A stretch of DNA of 64,000 nucleotides from assembly GCA_012064385.1 (NCBI GenBank), contig QRDG01001386.1, forward strand, positions 140,248 to 204,247. The letters run 5' to 3'. Source of the DNA: Puccinellia tenuiflora (Eukaryota; Streptophyta; Magnoliopsida; Poales; Poaceae). The notes under the pieces were generated by a model. It was not told the DNA's origin. It did not search any database and worked only from the letters and a program-made list of their open reading frames with translations. The translations under genes and the position numbers were made by a program. Shown here in pieces: positions 21,232 through 32,412 of the stretch (within the stretch, counting starts at the first letter, position 1; each line of letters starts with the position of its first letter).

Positions 21232-21763
21232 AGACTGCAATGCATATTTTCAAATATTAAGGACCTAAATAATATTTCGGAATTTTTTTAGAACCGCCGT
21301 GCATTTAACTCTTTCTTTTTTTCCTTTTGCATCGACGGTTTCTTTCCCCAGCACTATCGTTATTAGAGCATCTCCACCGGAGGGTCGCAATAGGGCCCCT
21401 AAAGCTACATTACGGCCCCGGACGAAAAAACAGGCCACACCGGGGGGTCGCAAAGGCCTTGTCCAGCCCGAAACCTGTCCGGCACCGCCAACAGGGCCTC
21501 CAAAGTTGGGGGCTGCCTTCACGGTGCCGGACACTGTCCGGCCCGAGCCTCCGATAGATCTGGCCCGCCCGTCAGCCACACGAAACGAATGGCGGGAACT
21601 TTCCCCCTACATTGCCGCGTCGGCCGCCAAATCTTGGACTTCTTCCCTCCATTTTCACAAACCTCTCCCCTTCTACCTTGCCCCCCCCCCCCCCCCGCCG
21701 CCCACCCGTACTCCTTCCTCGTCTCTCCGCCGATGCGTTCATCGCGTCCAATAGCCGGCGACG

Positions 21764-23518
21764 ATGGCTCCGAAGCCGGCGGGAGTGGGTCTGAGAAAGC
21801 CCACCCATAGCAAAGCCGCCAAGGAAAAGGGTACGAGGGCCGTGCCGATCAAGCCACTGGTGATGAAGGCGGAAGAAGTGGAGCCGCCGGTGATCCGCCC
21901 ACAAGAAGAAGCGGATCGGGCGGCGGCGTCCCGGTTACGAGCTTACCGGCGACAGCGGGCGAAATTGAGGATTGTGCAAGGCCTCGCCGTCCAATCTTTA
22001 GGCGGCATGAGCCAAGGGAGCTCGTCGTCTCGCCCTCCTCAGGGATCGTCGTCGCCGTCTTCCCCGACCTACTTCAACGATCCATCGTTGCCGGCGTTCC
22101 AGCAATCGCGCTTCTCCTCTTCGCCGGACGAGGACAACGAAAGCCGAGGCATCGACCTCAACCAGGATGCCCACTTCAGCGACTCGCCTGTGCTTCGTCG
22201 AACAGCAGGCGCCGCGGCCGTAGCGCTGACGCAGCTGTTCACCGATGAAGATACCGACGCCGCGTACGTGCTCAACGGAATGGCGAGTGGCGAGGTACGC
22301 TTCGGCCGCGGCGTAGTTTGAATTGTGCATTTATTGATGTCGCAGGTAGTTTGAATTGTGCATTTCATAATGTTGCCGGTAGTTTGAATTGTGCATTTAT
22401 TGATGTCGCCGGCCCGAAACTAGGACGCAATGAACAATATGATCCATGGCCCGACCCCTCTAGTCGACCTCAACCAGGACGATTACGAACAGGGCGGCGA
22501 GGAGGGGGAGGAGGAGGAGGAGTGCGGGGAGGGGGAGGGGGAGGAGGAGAGCCAGTTTGTGCATGATGTTGAAACTGGCGACGATATCAAGCTACCGAAG
22601 GGCAATAGAGCAAGACATGGAGGGTAAAAGAGGACGAGGCTTTGTGTGTGGCATGGATGGGTGTAAGCCAGGACGCCATCATCGACGCCGGACAAAATAG
22701 CAATTCCTATTGGACCCGCATTCACAAGGACTTCCTCGAGAGGACGAAGTACCCGACACTCAATGTGCCTCCGGTTCGCAATCGGAATGCTATAGAGAAG
22801 CGGTGGGGGTCCATCCGAGAGGGTGTCAATCGGTTCCATGGGGTTTTTGATCAAGTGAAGGCAAGAAACGAGAGCGGCCACAACCAAGTCGATGTGGTAA
22901 AAGATTATACATCAAAAACTCCCTTCTTTTTGGCATGCATCAAAGTTTAAATTGTTCGATTAACATGTCTCTTTTAATCTAGTTGAAGGAAGCTATCACG
23001 ATGCATCAAGAGTTGTACAAAAATAAGCCATTCAAATTAATGCATTGTTGGCATTTGCTTCAAGATTGTCAAAATGGGCTATAATGCGTACGTCCATTGG
23101 CAAAGGTGTCCTCGACGAAACCCAGATGACTGGGTCCGGGCCAACCCCTCGGCCAATTGGGAACAAGAAGGCAAAGACGGTGGCACACAAGGCCGGTGCA
23201 TCTACCGCCCTACACGAGGAAATTGCCATGTTCATAGCTAAATCCACCATTCTCAAAGAGAAGATGCACGAAGACAACAATCAAAGGTGGAATATGTACT
23301 ACACCGAGCAAGACCATAAGATGAAGGATATGCAAGAAATAAGGGGGGTGAAAGAGATGAAGCTGAAGGAGATGCAAGAAGCCCGGGAGCTCAAGATCAT
23401 CTCCACGGACACGTCAAACATGCCGGCGGATCGCCAAGAGTACTTTGCTCAGGAGGTGGCGCGCATCATGAATGTAAGGAAACAAATGGCCGAGAACGCC
23501 GACACCCAGGAGGGATGA
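21764..23518 (+). CDS. Harbinger ORF1: Myb/SANT-like protein with NAM-associated C-terminus
   Basis: Exon-like pieces are 21764-22292 (Ser/Pro-rich N-terminus ending near NGMASGE with a GT donor), about 22430-22950 and about 22984-23518. The second piece has an acidic Glu/Gly run and then the Myb/SANT-like block (KEDEALCVAWMG, SNSYWTRIHKDFLERTKY, NRNAIEKRWGSIREGVNRF). The third has KPFKLMHCWHLLQDCQKWA, RPIGNKKAK and a charged coiled coil (MKDMQEIRGVKEMKLKEMQE). This is the layout of the DNA-binding partner of Harbinger transposases, which binds subterminal DNA and helps nuclear import of the transposase. Frame changes occur at about 22430-22640 and 22960-23070. They could be introns (GTTTAAATTG to TCTAG near 22948-22981) or decay. 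Functionality is uncertain. Confidence 0.72.
22313..22411. repeat. 33-bp tandem repeat, three copies
   Basis: Units at 22313-22345, 22346-22378 and 22379-22411 begin GTAGTTTGAATTGTGCATTT. Units 1 and 3 differ by one base, and unit 2 by several. The repeat lies at the first intron or exon junction of the Harbinger ORF1 gene and includes CGCAG/GT-like splice strings. Confidence 0.95.
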
Positions 23519-23863
23519 TTTGGTCTCGGTGCCGAGGTCTAGTCATATTTTGTTGGTTATGCCTGTGTTGGCCGGTTTGAACTATTTGGCCGTGCCTGTG
23601 TTGGCCGGTGAGAAACTGCCTAGCCGTGTCTTTGTTGGCCGGCCGATGCAACTACCTGCCTGTGTTGGCCGGCCGGTGAAAGTACATGGTCTGTGTTGGC
23701 CGATTGGCAATTGTATATTTTGTGTTGATGGTTATTTGTTTTGAAATTACTTTAGGAGTTGCCGGTAGGGGAGGAAAAAAAAAACGTCGGGCATGTGTCC
23801 GGCACCCCGCAGTTGCCCTCCAAACGGGTGGTGCCGGACCAACCCCCGGTGGAGATGCTCTTA

Positions 23864-25829
23864 CAACCAGGAGTGCAGGACCATCGTCTAATCGAAAGCA
23901 TCGTGTGCGGCCGGCGGTTCTGGAATTTCGGTGAGCGACGGTACTTGCAATTGCGGTTGGCGGCGAGCGGCTGGCGAAGAGGGTCTGCAGCTGGGGTTTG
24001 CGGTGGGCAGCGAGCGGCTGCAGCTGGAGATTGGGGCCGGCGGCCGGCGGTGGGCGGCTGCAGCTGGGGATTTGGGTGGTTAGCGGCGGGTGGTCTCGGC
24101 GGTGCCGTCGTGGACTCCGCGGCGCGCGGAGCGTCCTGCTTCCTGGGTGTTGAGCAGGGCAGCGAGTGGTGGCTGCCGGCAGCGCTGGGTGGCATCGGCT
24201 TCGTGGTCAGCGGGAAGCAGCCTCGGCGCTGCGGCGGGCGGAGCACGGCGGCGGGCTTCGACGTCAAGGTACGTTGTGACGATTGATATCTTCTACTCCG
24301 TCTTCTTTCACCAACAATGTCGCATGAGGTGTCAGTGGTGTCCAGTATTCTGAAATTTATGTCACAGTTGTCTTCTGAAGCCTGTTCTTGTTGGTCAAAT
24401 TAATGATGGTAATTTGAGTTGATCTCGTTTTTGACTGATCCATCGTATGTGGAGTATTTTGAAAGTACTAGTACCCAACGAGTAGCTCATCAAGTAGGGC
24501 TCCTTCATTACTGATGATTGTGCTAGCAGTCCAACAATACACAGTTAAGTTTTTATGCGGCATCGACACTGCACAAGTGAAAAGGTTCAGTGAGTTAGTC
24601 ATCACTTAGTGTAGTTGGTAGACGCTGGGCCTGATATTGCCTCCAGTTGAGGAAAATCTATAAGCTGGGAAAATTGCACATATATACCACTGCTAAGTTG
24701 TGAAGGTTCTAACCTATTGAAAAGCTCCGCATTTTGCAAAAACCATAGCGCATTGATTAACTAACACAAAGGAGCTAATATCCTCCTGCAACGCTGGAAA
24801 AAAGGTATGTAATGCAGTGAGCGAATAGTATATGTCAGAAAAAAATCCAAATCCCCTGAGTCGACCTACATGGTTTTTCAGATATTTGAACAGTGATAGC
24901 ACAATTACCATAACTTTCTACGGATCAGTGATCATTCAAATAGCAGCAAATGCAGGGCCGAAGGCCGAATCTTAGCGGAATACTAAAATACGACTTCCAT
25001 AAATAAAGCTACGTATGCTAATACACTTTATTTAGTTATTCTGCGGCATCAGCACTGCCCCGTATTTATTGTTTATGATGTAAATCATCCCCACAGTGTG
25101 GGAGGCTGCTTAGAGATGTAATTTCCTCTTTTTGTCATGTAGCTGCTTGCCTGCTTCCCCTGTGTTTCTTTACTCGAGGCTGAGATCAAGTTGGCTTTTG
25201 ACTCCTTCTGCTTATCCTTACTTTCGGTCAATAAGACATACTTAACTAGAACTAGGGGCGTACTATACTTGTTTACCGATTTAGCCGGTCCGCGACCAGG
25301 GAAACAACGGTGGGTTCTTCTTTCTTTGCCGTTGGCACTCTTCAGTCTGCCGCCATCTCTGCCAATTTGGATGAGTAAGTGACGATTTTCTCTCTGCATC
25401 ATCTTGATTGGTAATTGTTAAATTTTACTCTCGATGTAATTATTATTGCTGTAAAAATGAATCTTTGGACAAGTTATTCTCCATCCTTTAAGAAAAAATG
25501 GCGTCAATGGTATCTCCAATCTAGTGTTGAAGAGTAGACATGCCCAGCTAGGTTCTTATCGTTATAGAGGGATTGAGTCGAAAAGAAAGTCATTTTTAAG
25601 AAAGTCATTTTTAAGAAAGTACCAATCAGAAGCAATTAAGTAAGGTGCTAGAAATGGCATTATGAAATGAATTACGGTTAGGAATTTGAATTAAACGAAG
25701 ATCAGACGTGGGTTTTTATCTTGTTGCAATGACTTATCCTTCCTACTCCCTTGAGCTCATTCCCTTCAGAAAACTGATATCATGACAAAAAATTGCATTA
25801 CCAAACTGCAGTAGGCCAGTAGCTTCTTA
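23864..25829. other. Intergenic stretch; GC-rich block then AT-rich DNA
   Basis: About 23880-24262 is strongly GC-rich (GGCGGC-type repeats with Trp/Gly/Ala codon bias on the plus strand). It ends in a good donor-like string, GTCAAG|GTACGT, so it may be a leader exon of a lost gene. The rest (24270-25829) is AT-rich with no credible coding region. A short direct repeat, AAGAAAGTCATTTTT, sits near 25580-25620. No domain is recognised on either strand. Confidence 0.4.
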
Positions 25830-26055
25830 GGGCATGTACACCGCTAGACGCTTAAGCAGACGCTTAAAAAGTCAATTCCCGTCCAAGTTGAAGCGTCCGA
25901 CGCTAGGGGAGGTATTCTGTGTGTATTTCCTAAGCGCCGGACTCTTATTTAGGCATCAACGCTACAAAAACTACCAGGATTCCGATGTGAACCGTCAAAA
26001 CAGCCGGGAATTCTTTCCTGCTGTCTGCCGCTAGCGCCCTGCGCTGTACGTGCCC
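25830..26055. mobile_element. Tourist/Harbinger-type MITE, 226 bp
   Basis: The left end is GGGCATGTACACCGC. The right end reads GGGCACGTACAGCGC on the reverse strand, so the inverted repeat matches at about 13 of 15. TTA duplications flank it (25827-25829, 26056-26058). It has no coding content. A C-homopolymer of about 20 bases (26074-26094) follows it. Confidence 0.85.
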
Positions 26056-26058
26056 TTA

Positions 26059-28862
26059 TAGTAACTTCCACTGCCCCCCCCCCCCCCCCCCCCCATCTTT
26101 TTTTTTTCTATCAATGATGTAAAAAATCCATCTGCCAAGTGCCAACCGCCCAACCCGACTTTTTACTTACGACTATCCTTCTACTGTTCTACATGAGATT
26201 TTTATTTGTGACTTTCTTTTCGTTATAGAGGGATGAAGGTTACAGACAAAATTCCTGATAGGGTTAAAAAGATCCATATACAAGGGAGTCAGGATTCCTC
26301 TACTTTTCACTTTGATGACCCTCACGGTGCGCCGAAGGATGGTATTTGATTCCACTTTCATGGTCCTTCTGCTGCTGGTGACGCTGCAGCATCCCCCGTT
26401 GCTCGTGAGACTGCAGTGTGTTTCTCCCTGCCTCCTCAGCGAGTTCCACAATTGTGGGAGGTGCTTTCCATATTGTTCGCCCGCTGAGCCATAATGTTCC
26501 GGGTCCGTCCTTTCTAGTTCCACATTGAGGTTAAATTCTGCAATTTATTATGGTTCCAGATTTTTTTCGTTGGTGTAAGATAATAAGATGTTGATTTTTT
26601 TCCACTTTCTGCGCCATTTTATTGTTCTAAGTCTAGCCTACTGCTTCTTGCATTTGATGAGACGCCAAATATCCATCACGACTCACTAACCCCATCTGTT
26701 GATGGTACTGAAAATGTAATCAAATTGTGGGAGGTATCTCAACAACTCGAGTTGCTGCGCTCCAAAATATGGCTGCCCCGGATGAGGTAGAGAGCTTGTA
26801 ATTATTTAATGAAATAGATTTATAATTATTTCCTGATGTCGTTTAACTTGTGTAATTTGCAGCTCCCCCTCGACCTTCTCCCGTGTATGACGAGACGCCA
26901 AAGCACCATAGACATGGCACTGGAAACTTGACACATCAGTGGGAGGGGAATCCACAAAGCTCACACGCCCGCCTCCAAGGTATGCTTGATAGATACGAGG
27001 TGGTTGTTCTATTCATTATATTCTCTTCTTCAGTTTTACATAATCGCAGACTTGAGGGCATAGATGTCTTCCTGCCCTTGTTAGTGTTATCAACAACAGA
27101 ACAGAATGCTTCCTGAAGGTACTCCTGCCCTGGTACTAGCCATTTCGAGTAGTTTAATATTACTCTGCATCCTGAGCGTCACAAGCTGTACTTGGTCAAA
27201 CTCCGGGTTAACCCGAAAAAGCTGCACCACCTCTTTAAAAGCTACATTTTGGAGGGTCAAGTACATGTTTTCCTTTGATATCCATAGTACCTATTGCTTC
27301 ATCCGTTCTAGCATCTGTCTGTACGGCGTGAATGTCCTCAAACGTTTCAGGATTGTCCTGCTCAGAAAATTTCCTCTTAAAGTCATCACTGTCTTGCATA
27401 GCTTTCTCATATAGTCTCAGTAATTTTATTGTTTTCTCATACAAACTGCGTAAGCATGTTAGGTATATTTACCACCAAAGTTGGAGTTCTTTTGTTACCT
27501 AGAACTATTGGAGTTGCTTCACTTGTAGTTCATATTGCATGCAAATGTTTCATCGACATAACCCGCTTATTATAGTATGCTTCTGTTTGAGAATAACATA
27601 GGCGGCTAAGATAAATATATTTTTGGACAACAAATGAGAATATATGATATCATCCTGTTAATATTTTTTTATTTGTCACGTCGTAAGCACATGTTATTTT
27701 ATTTGTTTCAGAACTCTTAATCTTTTGCTTTTTGCATGCAGTCTGATGTTTGTGGCAAGAAGACACCACCAAGATTAGTAGGCCAAAGGTTTGAGTCCCT
27801 CAAATAAATTATCCTTGTCGAGGAATTCCCAGAACAAGGTTGTTCATAGCCATATTTTTTCCCATTGAACCCATCCGCCGAGAAAAGCAGGAGAAAATAG
27901 ATAGTATCCCCGGGGGAAATAGGCCGCCGCCGCTTCAGACGGCAGATGTAATTTTAATTAATACACATATTCGATTAAGATTAATTCACTTCAAAGGTCA
28001 ATTGTATTGTACCTCCAAAATCCTGGGAGGGAAAAATCCTTTCTGTCCTTGGGCCTAAAACTGGCTTAGTTAATTTAGCCATTAGATCGGCCATGCACTA
28101 CACACTTTCATGTGTAATGCGATGCACCGTAAAATCTCTCTGTTATTTAGTATGAAGCGATTTATGTTTGACATGTATGAAGCGATATTCTCATTAACAT
28201 CAAGGCGTCCTTACTCCTTAGTGACTTTGTCGGACTTGGAACTCCGCAGCTCCAGTCTTCAGTAAACATTGAGTGAGTAGGGGTGTGTGCTTATTTTGTA
28301 CGTAAATTACACCTGGGTTTCAAAATAACTAGGTAGTACGTGTCATTTTGAATCAACAAAGAGGAGAGAAAATAGATCCCAATGGAATTATTTCCGAAGA
28401 GACCTATTTCACTTTGGTAAAATCCGGCCACCACTACGCCGCGTCAACCCGGTCCATGCGCATCAGCGCCGGCGGCAAAATCAAACGCTGACGCCTTCCG
28501 GTCCATTTTGAGCAGCCGCCGTCCACTGACTATTTTAATTTTGGCCCCGTAGCCATTCCTGCTGATCCCTTGTAGTTCTAGTCCCGCTCTGCCCACGGAA
28601 AAAACATTTCAGCTCTGTTCGCAGTCGTTGCAAAGCTTCTCCTCTGCTTCACAGCTGCAGGCTACACATCTCTCTTCGTAGTCCCCGCCTTGCTCACGCA
28701 AACGGCCAAGGCGATCCTTCCAAAACCTTGGCCAATCTCGTTTGCGCCTAGCAGCTGATCCCTTCTTGTTCCTCTCCTCGCTAAATCCAATCTTGTTTGC
28801 GCCTAGCAGCTGTGTTGCTTTAGTTAGCACGACAAGTACGTACAAGCAGTCGTACAGAAACC
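26059..28862. other. Intergenic region with exon-like relics upstream of the P4-ATPase gene
   Basis: Plus-strand blocks look like remnants of a split gene. One lies at 26222-26340 (KVTDKIPDRVKKIHIQ, then STFHFDDPHGAPKDG and a stop). Others are 26640-26780 (LLAFDETPNIHHDSLTPSVDG), 26862-26980 (CAG acceptor, SPVYDETPKHHRHGTGN, then CCAAG|GTATGC donor), 27150-27265 (FNITLHPERHKLYLVKLRVN) and 27742-27838. The repeated DETPxxHH pattern suggests duplicated units. I do not recognise the family. From about 28400 on, GC rises and the sequence is probably promoter and leader of the P4-ATPase at 28863, though no clear TATA box was found. Confidence 0.35.
28733..28812 (+). repeat. 25-bp direct repeat in the leader of the first P4-ATPase
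   Basis: CAATCTCGTTTGCGCCTAGC and so on (28733-28757) recurs at 28788-28812 with one change. The 55-bp spacing suggests a local duplication in the 5' untranslated region. It is too short to call a control element. Confidence 0.85.
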
Positions 28863-31542
28863 ATGAGACCAGAAAGGCCGCCAGTGCTGGCGCCGCCACG
28901 TCCACCGCTGCATCCACCGGAGCAATCGTCGCAGGAGGCGACGGGAGCAGACATGGACTTGCCCGCCGGCAGGCTGCCGGACCCGGTGCGATCGCCGATA
29001 CTGAAGCACTCGCCGTCGATCATGTCCCGGTCGCTGCGGTCGGCAGCAGACACGTCCTCGGTACACTTCGCGGCCGACTTCCGGTCGTTCGACAGCTTCC
29101 ACACCGCCCCATCAAGGCCGCCCAGCGTCTCGCGGTCGTCGACGAGGCGATCCGCGTCCGAGCGTGTCGGCTCCCAGCGCGACCTCCGCGACGAGGACGC
29201 GCGGTTCGTCTACATCAACGACGCGCCGCGCACCAACGCGCCGCCGGCCGTGTTCCCGGACAACTCCGTGCACACGACCAAGTACACCATCCTCACCTTC
29301 ATCCCGCGCAACCTCTACGAGCAGTTCCACAAGGTGGCCTACGTCTACTTCTTCATCCTGGCCGTTCTCAACTTCGTCCCGCAGCTCCTAGTCTTCACGC
29401 CGGCCGCGGGCATCCTGCCGCTCGCGGTCGTGCTCGGCGTCACGGCGGTGAAGGACGGGTACGAGGACTGGAGGCGGCACCGGTCGGACAAGAACGAGAA
29501 CAACCGCACCGCGTCCGTGCTGGTGGACGGCGTGTTCCGGCCGAAGCGGTGGAAGGAGATGCAGGTAGGGGACGTGGTGCGCGTCGTCGCCAACGAGACG
29601 CTGCCCTGCGACATGGTCCTGCTGTCCACCAGCGACCCGACCGGCGTGGCCTACGTCCAGACCATCAACCTCGACGGCGAGTCCAACCTCAAGACGCGCT
29701 ACGCCAAGCAGGAAACCATGCTCACGCCACCGGAGGAGCTCGCGGGGGTCATCAAGTGCGAGAAACCCAACCGCAACATCTACGGCTTCCTGGCCACCGT
29801 CGACCTGGACGGCCGCCGCGCCGTCTCCCTCGGCACATCCAGCATCATGCTCCGGGGCTGCGAGATCAAGAACACGGCCTGGGCCATCGGCGTGGCCGTG
29901 TACACTGGCAGCGACACCAAGGTCATGCTCAACAACTCGGGTGCGCCGTCCAAGCGCAGCCGTCTCGACACGCAGATGAATCGCGAGACCATCGCGCTCG
30001 CCGTCACCCTGGTGCTCCTCTGCTCCATCGTGGCTCTCCTCGCCGGCATCTGGCTGGGCGACCATAACGACCAGCTCGGAATCATCCCCTTCTTCCACAA
30101 ATACGACTTCGCTTCGCTCCAGTTCGGGAAGTACAACTGGTACGGGACGGGCGCGCAGGTGGCCTTCACGTTCATGTCCGGCGTCATACAGTTCCAGGTC
30201 ATGATCCCCATTGCACTCTTCATATCCATGGAGATGGTCAGGGCGGGGCAGGCATACTTCATGGTGCAGGACGATCACATGTTCGACGAGAAGAGCAAGG
30301 CCAGGTTCCAATGCCGGGCGCTCAACATCAACGAGGACCTCGGGCAGATCAAGTACGTCTTCTCCGACAAGACCGGCACGCTCACGGAGAACCGGATGGA
30401 GTTCCGGTGCGCCAGCGTGCACGGCCGCGACTTCAATGAGACCGACGGCGGCGAGGAGGATAGACCTGCCGTGCTCCGTAAGCAAGTTTCCGTTATTCAG
30501 TTTCGAATTTCCGTGATTTCGTTTTTAGTGCTGATTAAGCAAGTTTGACTAATCACGATTCGTAGTGGCGCGCGGTGTTAGACTATCTGACAGTATGAGA
30601 ACTAGTCATAGACCTCTAGAGCACAACTCTTGACACGTCAATTGTCGTTGTCACTTGTTACTACGTTGCGTGCTAGAAATTTCGAGCACACTTGTGCGAA
30701 ATTCTCTAGATGCTGATCCAGAAATGGAGTCCGCAATTCGCGAACTACGAACGCTGACATATTCCGACAGTTAGATAACCGGCGAAAAGAAAACATTTTG
30801 CCTGCTCAATTGCTCACACTACTCATCACTGATTAGTTATGTGACTATTCAGGTCAAACTTTTGAATGAACTTTTCGCCCCCTTTTTAAGCCCAAAATGG
30901 AAAGGCGAGCTCTTCTAGAGGTGCAGGACTTTTAAGCTGCGTGGACCTGGAACTCCTGTATATAGCTTTTGTTGCCATTTTGACTGACAGGCATTCCAGC
31001 CTTGCAAGAGATAAGCGTAGAATCCTCCAACATCCTCAACTAATCCAACATCTTACATTCCTTAGGAATAATTTCAGTTTCAATGTATCGATAACGATGA
31101 ATCGTCACCATCCTTTTAATTCCTCATTTCAGAGCCTGACTCGACAGTCATAACTAAAATGAAATGCAACTGTCAATCACGAGAAAGTAGTAATCTGAAA
31201 GTTCCGTGGACATTCTGTTTTTTTTTTTGCTGCAGTCGACGGCGTGGTCGTGAGACCGAAGACGTCGGTTCGAACGGACCCGAAGCTGGCGGCGCTGCTC
31301 AAGGACGGGACGGGTGCCATGGCCGGCCGCGCCCGCGACTTGTTCCTGGCGCTGGCCACCTGCAACACCATCGTGCCCATCGTCGAGGACACGGCCGACG
31401 ACCCGACGGCGAAGCTGGTGGAGTACCAGGGCGAGTCGCCGGACGAGCAGGCGCTGGTCTACGCCGCGGCTGCCTACGGGCACACGCTCGTGGAGCGCAC
31501 CTCCGGGCACATCATCGTGGACGTGTTCGGCACCAAGCAAAG
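28863..31542 (+). CDS. P4-type ATPase (ALA1-like lipid flippase), 5' half only
   Basis: Two exons, 28863-30477 and 31236-31542, join with GT-AG borders (CTCC|GTAAGC; CTGCAG|TCGACG) into 640 codons without a stop. P4-ATPases flip phospholipids to the cytosolic leaflet. Visible parts are a long Pro/Ser-rich N-terminus (residues 1-110), TM1-2 (YVYFFILAVLNFVPQLLVF), the actuator loop NLDGESNLK, TM3-4 with IPIALFISMEMVR, the phosphorylation site FSDKTGTLTENRMEF (Asp about 502), and the start of the nucleotide domain (YQGESPDEQALV). After CAAAG|GTATGT no exon encoding the rest (TGDK, GDGxNDV, TM5-10) occurs before the next gene at 37820. Unspliced read-through stops at 31610-31612. It is either a truncated relic or a 5' module that splices into the downstream gene. 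An alternative start is Met31. About two thirds identical to the next gene by eye in shared parts. Confidence 0.85.
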
Positions 31543-32412
31543 GTATGTTGGACAGACCACCCTACCCATGATCGAGTATAGGTTTCTTTTAATTTCTCTC
31601 TTGCTTCTCTGATTGCATCGCCGTAGGTGAAATTGAATTGATTTGCCCTTCTGGGTTGATTTGATTGCATTCATCTGGGGTGAAATTGCTGTTGTCTGTT
31701 GATTGGTCGATTAGTAATATGTGTGGAGACTGGAGAGTGATGTGCGAGGTTGTGATGCAATCGATCGACAGTGACATATGCGTGAAAGCGTTCCGTTGGT
31801 GCCACCAAATCCTGGGGTCCGGCGGCCGCGCCCGCGCTGATACGTCGCTCCGAGCCTCTTCTCAGAGAAACCTGAACTGTCAACTGCTCCACTTCGCTAG
31901 AAGGCAAATACTTGTGGCTGCCATACTACCCGTTATTTAAGTCGTTCGGCCTTTGCAGGTTGGTAATATTCCATTGAGATATGTGTTCGGTCATCGCATT
32001 CTTTAGGCCAGGAAGGAAGGATATATACCGTGCGGGTACGAAAGAACTTGAACTTTTAGCACGGATATACGCATGAAATCATTGCTGACATAGAGTGGTT
32101 GTTAATTAGGGGGAAATCGAATTTGTCATGATCAAACCGTCCCCATCATGCATGGAATTGAAATCCTTGGTCTAACCCATTTTTCCGAGCATGTATGATT
32201 GGACGGCCGGCTTAGCTATTCAGCGCGGGCACCCAAAGCCGTCAACTTCTTCCGGTGATCAGCAGATGCGTCTTTATCCTGCCCTGCCCAAGCCTCCATG
32301 GCAAAAAGAATATTCAAACTGGAGACCTGTTAGCTCCCTGACTATGATATGCTCGTCTCAACTGCCAACCATGGAAGTGATTAAAACTTTCTCTTATGCT
32401 ATAAATCCATGG
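31543..32412. other. Sequence downstream of exon 2 of the first P4-ATPase
   Basis: This would be the start of intron 2. It is AT-rich with TGATTG-type direct repeats at 31600-31720 and no exon matching exon 3 of the downstream gene. A TTTGCAG|GTTGG string near 31952-31958 resembles an acceptor, but the sequence after it does not encode P4-ATPase residues. Confidence 0.5.

Larger units (their letters stand above)
21366..23860 (+). mobile_element. PIF/Harbinger element carrying only the Myb-like ORF1
   Basis: The ends are perfect 15-bp inverted repeats GAGCATCTCCACCGG, flanked by TTA on both sides (21363-21365, 23861-23863). These are diagnostic of PIF/Harbinger. The 2495-bp interior carries the Myb/SANT-like accessory gene (21764-23518) and no DDE transposase. 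Autonomous Harbingers need both proteins, so this copy would depend on a transposase supplied elsewhere. A 33-bp triplicate and a G/A-rich stretch lie within the gene. Confidence 0.92.

Noticed and set aside
21265..21754. Open frames on both strands before the Harbinger ORF1
   Set aside because: GC-rich leader and TIR sequence; no domain, and frames cross the element boundary.
24605..24665. tRNA-like string (TAGTGTAGTTGGTAGACGCTGGGCC)
   Set aside because: It resembles an A box, but no B box, acceptor-stem pairing or anticodon arm could be found.
26074..26095. C-homopolymer near the MITE (also at 21685-21697 and 15774-15783)
   Set aside because: Simple homopolymers prone to assembly error; no biological claim is made.
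28742..30067. 441-codon plus-strand frame overlapping exon 1 of the first P4-ATPase
   Set aside because: It is Arg/Pro/His-rich with no domain and is the out-of-frame shadow of the GC-rich P4-ATPase exon.
29388..30485. 365-codon minus-strand frame in the same exon
   Set aside because: Antisense shadow of GC3-rich coding DNA; composition is Val/His/Glu/Asp-biased and no motif is present.
31950..31985. Possible exon 3 of the first P4-ATPase after TTTGCAG
   Set aside because: The following bases do not encode FDVLGLHEFDSD-like residues and hit a stop at once.
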